Part shown: piece after piece, positions 11,349-23,930 of the stretch | How positions within the stretch are numbered: the first letter of the stretch is position 1 | Layout: each line of letters opens with the position of its first letter | Assembly: GCA_010356995.1 (NCBI GenBank) | Contig: ML996690.1 | Span: forward strand, 561,420 to 625,419 | Length of the DNA: 64,000 nucleotides | Direction of reading: 5' to 3' | Source: Trichodelitschia bisporula | Lineage: Eukaryota; Ascomycota; Dothideomycetes; Phaeotrichales; Phaeotrichaceae | Made by a program: the position numbers and the translations under genes | The notes under the pieces: model-generated | What the model was told of the DNA's origin: nothing | The model's database searches: none | Seen by the model: only the letters and a program-made list of their open reading frames with translations

Positions 11349-14300
11349 ATGCGGCGTCTCTTCTTCGGCAGCTTTTTGCTGCTTGCCAGCTTGGTGTTAG
11401 CGGACGACGACCGTACGAAATACGTCAATGTCTTGTGAGATATGCATCCGAACGAGCCTGTGCGACGTGAACTGATTGTAACAGCGCCGGAACGCAAAAT
11501 GGCGGGAACATGTTCCCCGGTGCCGTTGCAGGTATGATATCTCCACCATTCTGGATCATCGCTTACAGTTTAAGGCCCATTCGCCATGGTCAAACTCGGC
11601 CCCGATATGGCCATAGGCAAAGCTGAAGCTTACGTTGGCTTCTTACCTGACAATGAAAGCGTCATCACGGGATTCAGCATGATGCACGAATCCGGAATTG
11701 GAGGAAGTGCAAAGTATGGTGTTGTCTCTCAGCTTCCCGTGGCCGGAAATGTCGACAATCCGCTTGCTGTTACCTTCGAAAAAAGAGCCGTACCCGACCA
11801 AGGTGCCGTTGGCTACTACAAGTCGGTCCTTGCCAGCGGCATCACTGTCGAGCTTGCGGCCACCGAACATGTCGGCCTCTTTCAGTACACATTTCCACCA
11901 AACGCCAAAGCCAACGTTGTCGTGGATGTCTCCCACTTCCTTCCGTCCTTCAGGAACGCGGGATGGGCTCAAAAATACAGCGGCGGCGCCCTGTCAATAT
12001 CCCCGGACGGCCACTACGAAGGTAGCGGCACGTATTCAGGCGGCTGGAATCTCGGTGAGTTATTACCCGTTTCGTGCCAACGCCGTGCTATATCTGGGGA
12101 GATGCGTTTATTGGGACTCTGTTTGTGATCTGCAGAATATTCGCAGCCGACTCAGCCTGGCCGGCTGGCCGAGCCCTAACCCTGCATATCTCATATATCT
12201 CCTGCAGCTTCTCCACTCGTTCGCCGTGTGTGCTTAGCTAACAAATTGCAGCACCGGACTGGACAATATACTTTTGCGGCAGGTTCGACCAGAGCGTGAC
12301 CAGCGCACGAACATTTGTTGGCAAAGACAATGTCCTCAGTGAGATTGGGAAGAAGCCATCCGTCGCGAGCAAGGACCGCCTTGGTGCCGTCTTTTCCTTT
12401 GCATCGCAGAAGCCAGTTACCTCACGGGTCGGAATTTCGTTCATTTCGAGTGCTCAGGCCTGTCAGAATCTGGACCGCGAGATCCCAGCCGGGACGGCAC
12501 TGGATTCCGTAGTCAATGCGGCGAAGCGCAGGTGGAACAGCGATGTCTTTGCCAAAATTTCCACCACCGACACAAACCCCGATGCTGTTGCTCTCCTCTA
12601 CACGAGCCTCTACGGCATGCACCTGCTGCCGTCAAACCGCACGGGCGAAAATCCACTCTGGCAGTCATCGGAGCCCTACTACGATGATATCTTCACCTTT
12701 TGGGACTTGTTCCGATGTACCACACCGTTGATGCACATAATCCAACCCACCGCCTACTCCGAACTCCTCCGCTCCATAGTAGATGTCTGGCGCCACGAGG
12801 GATTTCTCCCAGACGCGCGCTCGTCAAACTTCAATGGCCGTACTCAGGGCGGCTCCAGCGCCGACAACATTCTGGCCGACGCCTACGTCAAGGGGGTAAA
12901 AGGCGGCATCAATTGGGCCGATGCCTATCAAGCTATGGTGACCGACGCTGAAAAGGTTCCTCCTCCGAATTTCGACAAGTCAGCGCCGGACTCGAGCACG
13001 CAGCAAGGCCGTGGCGCTCTCCCAGACTGGCTTCAGCTTGGCTACATTACGCCGCGGTTCACCCGGGCCGTCACACGTGCTGTTGAGTACTCGGCCAACG
13101 ACTTTGGACTGTACCAGGTTGCACTGGGGCAGGGCCGCGACGGGGATGCGCTGCGCTACCTCCGGCGCTCGCGCAACTGGCGCAACCATTGGGACGCAAA
13201 TCTCACGTCGCTAGGCACACGCGGCTTTCTGGTTCCGCGGATGGCGAACGGTTCGCTTGACGAGATCGATCCGCTCGACTGCAAAGGGTGCTACTGGCAC
13301 GAAGCGTACTATGAGGGCAAGCCTTGGGAGTACACCGTCAATGCCCATCATGATATGGCGGAATTGGTGCGTCTGGGAGGTGGGAATGCGGCATTCGAGC
13401 AGCGGCTTGACACCTTGATGGATCCCTCGAAGCGGATTTTCAACCCTGGTAACGAGCCCTCGTTCACCACGCCGTATCTGTACAACTACATTGGGAAGCA
13501 AGCCAAGAGTGTGGAGCAGTCGCGGCGTGTGGCACGGGGTGGATACAACGCTGGGAATACAGGTCTACCGGGTGCCAGCGACGCCGGAGCGATGCAGTCT
13601 TGGATACTGTGGAACATGATTGGGCTCTATCCCGTCACCGGCCAAACGACTTTTCTTATCGGCTCGCCTTGGTTCCGTAACCTCAGCATTGCGCTTGAAG
13701 GCGGCCACACCTTAACCATCACCTCTACGGCTCCAGACAACTCCACGGGCGATCCTATCTACGTACAATCCTTGACGCTCAACGGCCGCCCCTGGACCCA
13801 GAACTGGGCGACCTATACCGATCTCTTCACCACAAGTAACACCTTATCCTTTGTCCTAGGATCCAACCCGGTGGATTGGGACACGGGACCTGTTCCACCC
13901 AGCCCGGCGAGCGTGCGGAAAATGCCTGGGGACACGGGGACTTCAGGGTCGGCGTCGAGCAAATCGACGCTGGGTGTTAATATGGAGCCGACTTCCGGTG
14001 GCGTCGATCACAGAGTGCGCATGGCGGGGATTGTGGTTGGTGCGGTTGGAGGGACGCTTCTGGCGGCTGTGTTGCTGCTTGTGGGATGTTGGTGGAAGAA
14101 AGGATTCTTCGCCAAGGGGAAGGAGGTAGTCAGCGTTGGGAGCGATGTAGAGAAAGGGACCAGGCCGCGGGTTGCGACAGTCGAGGATGCGGATGATGAT
14201 GAAGAGGTTGTGCGTGTCGAGGGAGTTGAGGGGCCGGAGGGGGGTGATCCGGAGAAGGGAGAAATCATCCGCATTGAGGTAGCGCCGGTTGATGAAGAGA

Positions 14301-14365
14301 AGGTTGTGAAGGGAGTCGAGGAGGGAAAGGCTGATGGAGCCAAGGCCGAGCCGCCGAAGCTTTGA
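11349..14365 (+). CDS. GH92 alpha-1,2-mannosidase, secreted and membrane-tethered
   Basis: Four exons (11349-11434, 11485-11531, 11575-12054, 12252-14365; introns of 50, 43 and 197 bp) encode 908 residues. A signal peptide (MRRLFFGSFLLLASLVLA) is followed by the GH92 N-terminal beta-sandwich (GTQNGGNMFPGA, then GPFAMVKLGPD) and the catalytic barrel. The barrel carries KGCYWHEAYYEGKPWEY, GNEPSFTTPYLYNY and GLPGASDAGAMQSW, where the family's Asp-containing loop is in the fungal SDAG form. Near the end, AGIVVGAVGGTLLAAVLLLVG is a transmembrane helix followed by about 80 residues of very acidic, Glu/Val-rich tail. GH92 enzymes remove alpha-linked mannose with inversion and need calcium. The membrane anchor suggests action at the cell surface or in the secretory path instead of free secretion. 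Confidence 0.92.
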
Positions 14366-14606
14366 GTGCGTGATATTCGGCGCATTTGCCCTTGCATGAG
14401 ATACCCTGGGCGGCGTTTTTGGGATACGATTTAGAAGGGTACGCATTTGCACGATCACGGAACCTTCAGTCATGGGAATTAGAACTAGAGACTAGAGATA
14501 GATGCAGCGTTCCGCATTTTTGTGCAACGGATAGATAGCATCAGCAAGATGACTGAACGATATGATCCCAAAGACTGAGCGGAATTTCCTATTGTGCCTA
14601 CCTTCT

Positions 14607-16802
14607 CTACTCCTTCAACCGCAAATGGTACACATCCAGCTGCTCTTTAGTCACCGCATTCGGACTCCCCACCAAAGCATCCTCTCCACTATTCATCTTC
14701 GGAAAAGCAATAACATCCCTTACACTCTCCCGCCCCAGCATAACAGCAACCAGCCGATCAAACCCCAGCGCAATCCCCGCGTGCGGCGGACACCCCGTCT
14801 CAAGCACTTTAAGCAAATGCCTAAAATCCTCAATTCTCTGCGCACTCATCTGCAGCACATCCCGCATCACATACTCCTGCACCCGCGCGTCGTGAATCCG
14901 CCTACTCCCGCCCCCTAGTTCTACGCCATTGACAACAACGTCATAATGCTCAGCCACCACAGCCGCAGGGTCTGAAACAAGCAGCTCAACATCGGCCGGC
15001 GTCTTCGGCGCGGTGAAGGGGTGGTGCGTTGCGCGTAGCCCCGCCGCGCCTTGCTGACCTGGCTCCGCGTCTCCGTCGGCTACGGGCTCGAACAGGGGGA
15101 AGTCGGTTATCCATGCGAATTCGAAGCCTTGGGGCGGGGGGAGGAGGTCCGTGGCCACGGCGGCGGCGTGCAGCGCGAGACGCAGGCGGCCGGCGGATGT
15201 GGAGCCGCCGTGGTACGGGCCCGCGGGGGCGGCTTGCAGAAAGATGACGTCACCGTCGGATGGGGCGAGGACGTCTTCGACGAAGTCGGCGGTTTGGAAG
15301 CCGAAGGGGCTGAGGCCGGAGAGGGGGCGGGTGGAGTCGTAGATGAAGATGCCGGGTTGGCCGTGGGGGTTGGTGAGGAAGGGATGCCCGACAGGGGAGT
15401 CCATGAAGGTGGAGATGAAGGTGCGGGATTCGGAGGGGGTGCACGTGGTTGAGAGGGGGAGTTTGAAGGCAGATATGTTTGGGAGGGTAAAGGGGGTGAT
15501 TTTGCTGACGAGGTCGACTGGGAGGAGCTCGGATAGGTTGATCATCTATGGGGTCAGTTTGGTTTGTGCGGTTCACGGGCTGCGTACCTCCATTCCGAGG
15601 CGTAGGTCTGGCTTGTCTGAGCCGTACTTCGCCATGGCGTTGTGATATGTGATGCGCTGAAAGGGTGCCGGTACATCGATATTAAGCAGCCCCTTCCACA
15701 GACGGGCCAGAAGACGCTCAATGCACTCCATAACCTGCTCACCGGTGGCAAAGGACATCTCCAAATCCACCTGCGTAAACTCCGGCTGGCGATCCGCCCT
15801 CAAATCTTCATCTCTAAAGCAGCGCGCCAGCTGGAAGTACTTCGGGATCCCGCTCGCCATTAGGATCTGCTTGTACTGCTGGGGGCTTTGGGGCAGCGCG
15901 TACACGAGGCCCTTCTGCCGCGTAGGAACGAGAAACTCTCGCGCTCCTTCCGGTGTCGATTTGAACAGCTGAGGCGTCTCAATCTCTAGGAACCCGTCAC
16001 TGCGCAGCTCGTCGCGGCAAATGTCAGCGGCGCGGGCGCGGAAGGCGAGGGCATCGCGGAGGGCCTTTGTGTTTCGGAACTGGAGATGGCGTTGCTCGGG
16101 AGGGAAGTTGGTATCGTCCGTCAGCATAAGATCCTTGGGGAAGCTGTTGAGGGGCGTCACATCCACGAGTTCGACCTCCAGGTCGTTGATACGCTCCTCC
16201 TCACGGGGGTACTTAGTTTTGGACGGTTCGCGCGGCTTGATGATACCTCGAATGACGACGGGAGTATGCTGGGTGAGGCTTTTCAGGTCCTTAAAGCATT
16301 TCTTGAGATTGCCATCGTCGCCTGTGGCCGGGGAGACGATCTGGATGGCATGGAGGAAGTCCTTGCTAAAGAAGGTCACAAAGCTGAGTTTCTTGGACAG
16401 GTCTTTTCGGGGACCAAGATACCCGTGGAGAACAACCACAGCTCCTACATCTTTGGCCGAAAGGCTACCTATTTCATGGGTAGCCGGAGGAAAGCCACCT
16501 GTTCATCGTTAGTCTTTCAGTCTTCCCAGTTTGCCTGGAGATTGCATACATGATTGTTTGTACGCTTCGAGAAAGTCAGGCACAGCCGCAAGCCCTTCGC
16601 GCTTTAGGCGGTTATCTGAGAACGGACGACGGGATCCAACATTCAACCGCTGATGCCAATTACATCTCAATATTTGACTGGAAGCTGTGTTGAATTGGCA
16701 ATTGGCTCGGATATACCGCGATACTTCAGCATAGGACCTCCAGAGCGCAATGTTCTGCCGAACCAGTCTCCGAGGAGCCAAATTGGCCAGCATGAGACTC
16801 AT
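14607..16802 (-). CDS. MSD1: mitochondrial aspartyl-tRNA synthetase
   Basis: Three exons (16802-16550, 16498-15588, 15545-14607; introns of 51 and 42 bp) give 700 residues. The N-terminus is basic and Arg/Ser-rich with few acids, as in a mitochondrial presequence. An OB-fold anticodon-binding domain follows (VVVLHGYLGPRKDLSKKLSF). Class II motif 2 is FRDEDLRADRQPEFTQVDLE and motif 3 is GIALGFDRLVAVMLG, with DVIAFPK after it. A bacterial-type insertion (GAD-like) separates motifs 2 and 3, which together with the presequence marks the mitochondrial AspRS lineage and not the cytosolic one. It charges mitochondrial tRNA-Asp. It converges on the GH92 gene with 241 bp between stop codons. Confidence 0.93.
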
Positions 16803-18257
16803 TTGGGTGCTGATTTGTCTGGTTTTGTTCGCAAGCTTCAGTGCCTACGCCCCTTGAAGCATGTGATGGGGCCACAAATCCTCTGCTGACCCAAGAGAGG
16901 TCTGTATTGATTTCCTTAACCAGCGAGATGAACGGAGAGCAGCAACTTTTTTTTTGGAATGTGGTCGGGAGGTTGTAAGGCAATGAAGGCGGCAAGGCGT
17001 CAAAAACGACAAGGATCAACAGCATGGAATGTTCGTCGACTTGGCAAATGTCAAGCGGAAAATCAATATTCCGGAGCTCGCAAGATTTTCGAGTGTATAT
17101 AAACACCGCCTCACCCGGACCCGACCTTTCTAGATTATCCTTCCCCTCAATGCATGTACGAACCCCGCACTTCAACAGATTGACACAAAAGCTGACAAGC
17201 TGCAGATGATGAAAGCCTAGTGTGTACCCGATGAGCTGTCCTCCAGACCGACCTGTAGCTCTCCCTTAACCGGGCTTAAGTGGCTTATGGAAGGCCTGGA
17301 GGCAGCATGATATCGGCGTCCGGCACACCCTCCTTGTTACAACACGGACGCGATGATGGCAACTCTGATCCTGAAAGGGAAGGTGTCCTTTTGTTTATAT
17401 ACTTCGGCGGGAGCATTTGGCTCGGTGAAATGGATGGATGATATATGGTTAGTGGAAATCAATCATATTTCGTGACATTTCGAGTGCGGTATTGTGGTGC
17501 AGTGATCCTCGCCGACAACTCATGGAAACCTGGATGTGCTCCATTCCAGGCTTTCCAACACGCGGCGATAGATTGACGGCGGCGTCAATAGTCTGGCTTC
17601 CTGCATGGTAGAAGCAGGGCGCAACAACGCCGCTACATGAGTCTGCCTGGTACGAAGAGCTCTTCCGTAGGAACCAAGAGTTGTTCAAACACTGGTTCAA
17701 AGTCCGTATTGGCATGCGATATCTGTTTGAGAGAGGCCTCGGGCGCAAGAGTGGGAAGTCAATGTCGGAGTGCTACTCGCGGCTTGCAAATGGTCGTGCA
17801 AACCCAGTACGGAGAGAGAGCAAGCCCATCGCATGTCGCAAGTTGAGGTATCTCCAGACGGATAGTTAATAGTGCGGACAGGCGAATACATTCATAGACT
17901 TGATATACATATACGAGACAGCACGTGTGCTGCAGCTTCGCGGACACCCCCAGTCGTCCTGGGCTTTCCCTCATCCTTGGCGATGCCTGGCGGGCCGATC
18001 GTCATCGGGAGAGCGCTTTGAGCGGAGAACCACGCCGGCCGATATAGTCTCAACCCCATTGCACTGCATCGCCATCACCGCCTCTCTACAGCTGCGTTAC
18101 TTATTCCTGACTGCCGCTCTCTTATCGATACAAGCCCCTCCGCGTCCCGTAAGCATTACCATGGCCTGAACCTCTCGGACTCTCTCCTCAACATCTCCCC
18201 CAACACCGCGCGCTCTCCGAGTCCAGCTCCCCCTTCAACACTCCGCACTCTTTCCTC
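16803..18257. other. intergenic between divergent genes, nothing recognised
   Basis: This 1.45 kb stretch carries the promoters of the divergent aspartyl-tRNA synthetase and AP180-like genes. A CT-rich stretch just before 18258 is consistent with a fungal core promoter. No RNA gene or credible short gene was seen. Confidence 0.45.
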
Positions 18258-20747
18258 ATGCCTCCGATGGCGAGCTCCTTCGAGAAGTCCGTCAAGGGCG
18301 GCACCAAACAAAAAGTCAGTCTCCTCTAGAAGCTGAAACCGGCGTCTCTCCCCACCCCTCTCTTCTCCGCCAGCGGCTGATGTGTTGTCCAGCTCGCCCC
18401 GCCGAAGTCTAAATACGTCGAGCACATCCTCATAGCCACACACGCCGGTGATGCTGGCGTCGCAGAGATATTTCGTGCGCTGCAAAATCGCCTCCGCGAC
18501 TCGACATGGACCATCGTCTTCAAGTCGCTCATTATAATCCACCTGATGATACGGGAGGGCGAGCCGGACGTTACGCTCAAGTTCCTCTCCGGCTCTCCGC
18601 AGCGCAAATTGGCCATCAATAATTTCACCGAAGGTACGTTCCTTTGCTTTCCTACCACATAACAGGAGGGCTGCTGGCGCGACGCAGTGGAGGCCGGGTT
18701 TGGGGAGCCAACCGGACGGTGCCACGGAGTCGCGCTCTGCTGTCGTCGACGCTACGCGCCGCTGCGGACAACTCTTAAAATCCCGGTTGTGCATATATCC
18801 CGGTATTCCTGTTGCCTCTGTAGTGGCCGGCTTGGTACCTGGGCCGCTGAGCGCTGCTGGTTATGTACTGACAGACTGGACACTAGTGCAGACACAGGGT
18901 CGTAATATCCGCTGCTACGCAGAGTACCTCCTCCAGCGCGCTGTTTCATTTGGGGCTACAAAGGTGGACTATGTACGCCATGGCGAGGGGCGCCTGAAGC
19001 GGTTGACCGTAGAGAGAGGCCTCCTTCGGGAGACCGAGAGCGTCCAGGAACAGATTCGCGCGCTCGTCCGGTGTGATGTAAGTCTGGACCGGTGCTGTAT
19101 TCGTACCTGAGTACTTGCTCACACACCCTCTCCGCAGTTTTTCACGCATGAGCCGGAGAACGAGATCACTCTTATGGCATTTAGACTTCTCACCATGGAC
19201 CTTCTTGTACTCTTCCACGTGATGAACGAGGGGACGATCAACGTCTTGGGTAAATTCGTCCGTACGCTTTCGTATTCTGCCGCTGATTGCCTTCAGAGCA
19301 TTTCTTCGAGATGTCCAAGCCTGATGCCGAACGCGCACTCAAAATCTACCGCACCTTTGTCAAGCAGACTGACCAGGTGGTTCAGTATCTTTCCATTGCC
19401 CGCCACTACGAACACGCCACACGGCTCGAGATCCCAAAGATAAAACATGCCCCGACGAGTCTGGCGGGCTCTCTCGACGAGTACGTCAAGGATCCGGAGT
19501 TCGATAGCAACCGCCGACAGTACCTTGCGCAGCAGACCGCGAAGAAGGGTGCGAAGCCGACTAATGGCGCCACTCCCGCTAAGCCGGACCGCTTCAACTC
19601 GCCGTCCAAGAAGCCCGCGCAGACTGTGCAGGCTGCACCGCCTAAGGCCGAGTCTAAAGGACCCGCTCCTGATCTCATCGATCTGTTCGAGTCCATTGAG
19701 CAGAACCAGCAGCCCATGGCCCAGAATGTGTTCAACGGGTCACAGTACGGCCCTGGCGTTGCGCCGCAACAGACTGGTTTCGAGCAACCTAACTTTGCGA
19801 TGCAAAATACCGGCGCGCCACAAGGCTTCGGTGGGCAGAACGGACAGGGATCGAATCCCTTCGCGCAGTTGCAACAACAGCAGCAACAGCAGTTCCTGCA
19901 ACAGCAACAGCTTCAACAGCAGCAGCAGCAGCAACCACAAGGCCAACAGATGCAACCCAATTTCACCGGCGCGGGATTCGGAGGGTACTCACCTGCTCCG
20001 CAAAACCGCTTCACGCCAGCCCTGTCGAGCATACCGCAGTCCAACGTGGCGGCACCCTTCTCGCTGCAAACACAACAATCCTTCAACACTGGTTCCTCGG
20101 ATCCGGCCTCGGCACAGTCCACGAACCCGTTCCGACAGTCCATGCTGCCGAGCGCAACGGGAACGTCCACAAGCTCATTCGCATCAGCGCCCACGGGACT
20201 CAGCCGCCAGTCCACGAACCCCTTCGCCAAACAGTCCTCCCCTCAAACTCCGCCGACATCTAACTCGCCCTTCTCGCCGTCTCAGTCCTCTCCCTACTCT
20301 CAACCACCGCCACAACAACAACCGCAGTTCTCCCAGCAGCAGCCCTCCTTCCAACAACCCCAATTCACCTCTCAGCCGCAGTCCTTCCAGCAGCAACAAC
20401 CATCCTTCTCGCAACCCCCGCCCCAGCCTATGGTGCCGGCCCAGACAGGCACTAATCCCTTCGCCCGTAGTGTCGCACCACCCACGTCGTCCGCCTTCGC
20501 TCCCGCACCTGCTCTCTCCGCGACGCCAACTGGCAGCACGAATCCCTTCCGGCAGAGCACCTTTGTGAACCAGCAAACGGGTCAGGGGTGGCAGGCCGGT
20601 CCGCAAGGCACAATTGGCGGGTACGCCAGTGAGCAGATTCCGACGCTGCCGATCTTCCCGCGGCCTGGGCAGCCCCAGGGCCAGCAGCAGCAGCAGCAAA
20701 ACCAACAACAGCAGCAGCAAAACCAACAGCAGCAGCAGGGGTGGTAG
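18258..20747 (+). CDS. ANTH-domain clathrin assembly protein (AP180/Yap1801-1802 family)
   Basis: Five exons (18258-18314, 18393-18633, 18887-19077, 19138-19249, 19297-20747) encode 683 residues. The ANTH domain covers roughly residues 1-290: FEKSVKGGTKQKLAPPKSKY holds the basic PI(4,5)P2-binding segment, followed by TWTIVFKSLIIIHLMIREG and QGRNIRCYAEYLL. The C-terminal half is disordered, very rich in Gln, Pro and Ser, with polyglutamine runs. It contains five NPF motifs (one SNPF, four TNPF) that bind EH-domain proteins such as Pan1/Ede1, and a DLIDLFE acidic box of clathrin/adaptor-binding type. The family recruits and shapes clathrin coats at the plasma membrane during endocytosis. The 253-bp second intron acceptor is placed at CTAG because only that junction restores the conserved VQTQGRNIR segment. 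A second Met at codon 4 could also be used. Confidence 0.93.
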
Positions 20748-23232
20748 ATGGCTGCTGTTGTGCGTGTCTGTGGTGCTAGACTTGTGTGCTTTCTTTGAGT
20801 CCTTTCGTATTCTTATTCTGACGGCAATTGCAGCACGCACGGGTTAGATCTCACTTTGTAGCGCAGCGAGTTCTGTTTTCGGTACTGGACGGGAAAGATG
20901 GGGGGATTGTAGGTATCTTCGCGGCATGCGAGGAATAGGGATGAATAGGGGAACGGAGAGGGCTCAATACATATCCTTTGCCTTGTTTATTGTGGACTGA
21001 ACTGGAGCAGAGATGTCAGCATGGTGGTTATGCGATTTTCCTGAGTGATCGTGTTGTTTTGTGTCTATTGCTTTGATTCTAATCCGGTGGCTGGGTTCGG
21101 TAGCTGGCTCGTCGGCCACTGGGGAAAGGACTGGGGAAAGTTGTCGGGCTCTGTGGAGGATGTACGTTACTTGCTGTGGAGTGTAGGGCGCGGATTATGC
21201 GCACTGCTACCACAGCCGCCGTCGCGTCGGGGCGATGGTTACCATAGCTTAGAGGGGAATCTATTAGTTGAGGAGGTGCAGCGAATCATGGTCCCTGGAT
21301 TACCAGAATTGTCTTTCTCACTCGAGAGCTCAGCCTATCGTCTTATTATCTGCATCGGGCTCTTTCTGGATAAGGGGAGAGGTGGAAATGTTCCAATTGT
21401 CTGCAAACAGGATCTGCGCATGGATTAGGGATTGGACGCGAGCGTACCACAAGTACTGTGGTACGCGGCCAGCTCAACTTCTCCGCTATCGCAGGGCGTA
21501 TGTAGGCCAGATACTGTACTTGCTCAGGTACGCGCGACGACGTGTGCACGCATTGCAGCGCAGCACGGGCGCGGCGCAGCGCAGCGTGCCGGACCGTCAA
21601 GGCACAGCACTGGGGCGTTGATTGCGGCCGGACGATATCCGCCTATCGCTGCAGAATTTACTGTACGTTGTGCTGCAGCACGGCTGCAGTGCGGTCGAGA
21701 CGTGGTCAACGCGGGCACGCCCGACGTCGGAGGGAAAGGCGCGAGGCTGTGGGCTGGGGGGCAGGCTTGGCTGGGCGGTTTGAAGTGGGGATTGGTTGGG
21801 AGGGGAATTGAGCATTTTGCGTGCTGGTGAGCGATGGTATTGCTGATCGTTTTGTTTGTTGTGCGGCAGAGTTTGGGTCGGAGATGAGCGCGGTTGAATA
21901 TCGGCTGAGGAGATGTGGGGCACTGTGCGTTAGGTCGTTCTCCGTGCCGAAAGTTTGGCGCCGATGTTCGGGAGGTCACCTGGACAACGACAACGCGCGA
22001 TGTCACGATGCAACGAACAATTTTATGCCCGCGTCGGCATTTCAGCATGGGGGGTTGTTTACTGGGTACTGTAGGATGACTACGAGGATGAGGAGCGATA
22101 TCTCCCCGCCTTCCCGGATATGGAACACCGGAGCTAGGATTCGACATGTACAAGAACAAACTCGGCATCCCGATGGGACAACGGCTTCGGGACCGAGGAA
22201 TACACTTGCCACGGACGAAATTGCGAATCGAAATTTGCCTCCCTGCCGCCCCCCACCTCACACAATCGACAAAAGCGTCCTCCGAGTCTCTTGTTCCGCT
22301 CCGCCGGAAGGAGCGTCGAGCCGGCTTGGGTATCAGAGCATAGAAGACAAGGACGACCATAAAAAAGAAAAAGAACGCGCGCCCACACCCGCAATCGCAT
22401 GCAGCAGGTTCCCCGTTTGTCCTAATCGTCCTCCGAATCGTCGAGTCCAGCAGAGTACAATTAGACACTAGAATTTACAGCAATGCGCCCATGTAGTAAG
22501 GGGGGAGGCAAAAGTTTGGGGGGGGGGGGATATCGATGACATCGGCTCTTCCTTTCCTTTCATGGTGACATCAATTCGTTCAAACACCCCAGACGAGAGA
22601 AACACAAAACGCCCCCCGGATCTTGACAAGGAAAAGGCTGCTGGAACATCGACGCGGTTTATAAGAAAGCGAAAGCGAGACACCCGGCACCCGAACCCGG
22701 TGCACCTAAAAGTCCTCGGGAACCGGCGCAGGGTACTCCCTCTCTCCCCCTCCTCCATCATCCCCGGATGGAGAAAGACTCGCTGAGAGGGGAACAAAGC
22801 AAGCGAAAGATAAAGCCACAAAGCGGATGTTGGTAGAAGAAGCGAAGTTGTCTCAAGGTTTGTGTGTTCGGTGGGCCGGTGTCGTTGCTCTTCCTCGGGG
22901 CGGCCAGCATGCAGACAAGAATCCAGGTCCGCCATGACCAGCACCCCTCCTCACCCCCACCACGTCCGCACAAGTGCAAACGCTCCCCGTCGCGCGCACG
23001 CGCCGCGACACCCACTTTCGCGAAAAAGCCGCCTGGGCTCCGGCCCTCCCTCGTCCCCGGCGAAGCGGCCATGATCCCGACCCCATCCCGTCCCCATCGT
23101 CCCAGCTCCTGCTGTCATCCCCCCCCCCCCCCCCCAAACCCCGTCCCCATCGTAACCACCCCCCCTATCCCACCATCATCCCTCATAACACATCACCCTC
23201 GGCCCCCAACCCCAGCGTCCTCCCCAGGACGC
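20748..23232. other. intergenic, no gene recognised
   Basis: This 2.5 kb stretch follows the AP180-like gene. Long overlapping open frames on both strands at 21430-22940 have arginine/proline-rich, family-less translations and look like chance frames. It holds a 12-G run (22518-22529), a 17-C run (23119-23135) and a 25-bp palindrome listed separately. Confidence 0.45.
21442..21466. repeat. 25-bp near-perfect palindrome
   Basis: The arms GCGTACCACA and TGTGGTACGC are perfect inverted copies around a 5-base centre AGTAC. There is no adjacent T-run on either side, so it does not look like a terminator. Possible roles are a dimeric regulator site or a structural hairpin; the function is unknown. 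Confidence 0.6.
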
Positions 23233-23930
23233 TTACATCAACCCCATGACGCCCGCAACGCCGACAAGCGCTGCAGCGCCATAGCCCACCCTAGCCATAG
23301 GATCGGCCGCACCGGTGAAAGTCGACTTCGTCGGCGTGGGGGCAGCGTAGGTGCCCGTGGCGGTGGGCGCGTAGGCAGCCGTGTCGTTGGTGTTATACAC
23401 CTTGGTGACGGACGCGGTCTTGTTGCCGGAGACAGCCTTGCCGGTGGCGAGCGGCGCCTTGAAGCTGTTCGTGAGCGAGAAGCCGTTGTTGGCGGCGCAG
23501 GTCTTGGGGTCCTGGCCCTGGATAGGGGTTAGCGAGGGCACATATGATGGGATGGGGGATACGAACCTCGGGGCAGCAGAACGGCGACAGGAAGCAGAAG
23601 GAGCCGGACGGGCAGGCCCACTCGCTCTCGCAGCACGTCTGGCCCAGGTCTGGGTTGTAGCAGAGACGGTTGCGGCTGGGGGTGATTTCGCGGCCTAAGG
23701 ATTGATATTAGTTATGCGACCGGGGACTCGGGGGGAATATGCGACTAACAGGTTATGTAACCGGTGCCAAAGGCCTCCGCGCAGGTATCGCCCTGAGCAG
23801 TGTGCGTCGTGGGCACAAACTTCTCGTCGCGCTTGGCGAGGCCGTGAGCGTCGGCATGGCGCTCATTGAGCGAAGACCCGAGCGCAGAGGCGAAGAAAAG
23901 AGCACTGATAAAGAGCGTTTTGGACAGCAT
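23233..23930 (-). CDS. cysteine-rich GPI-anchored secreted protein
   Basis: Three exons (23930-23750, 23694-23567, 23517-23233; introns of 55 and 49 bp) encode 197 residues. The N-terminus MLSKTLFISALFFASALGSS is a clear signal peptide. A Cys-rich core follows, with TCAEAFGTGYITC, NRLCYNPDLGQTCC, CPSGSFCFLSPFCC and TCAANN, about ten cysteines in all. The C-terminal third is Thr/Ala/Ser-rich, ending in a hydrophobic segment (VGYGAAALVGVAGVMGLM), the usual layout of a GPI-anchor signal. I do not recognise a named family. The pattern fits fungal cell-wall or surface proteins of unknown role. Confidence 0.85.

Noticed and set aside
20184-20840. Leu/Arg-rich minus-strand frame of 218 codons
   Set aside because: It is the complement of the CAG/CAA-rich tail of the AP180-like gene.
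21524-22468. 314-codon minus-strand and 216-codon plus-strand open frames over the same bases
   Set aside because: Both lack any family motif and mirror each other; long overlapping frames are expected in this composition.
23119-23135. C-run read as a possible telomere or origin element
   Set aside because: A single homopolymer with no repeated unit; nothing telomeric around it.
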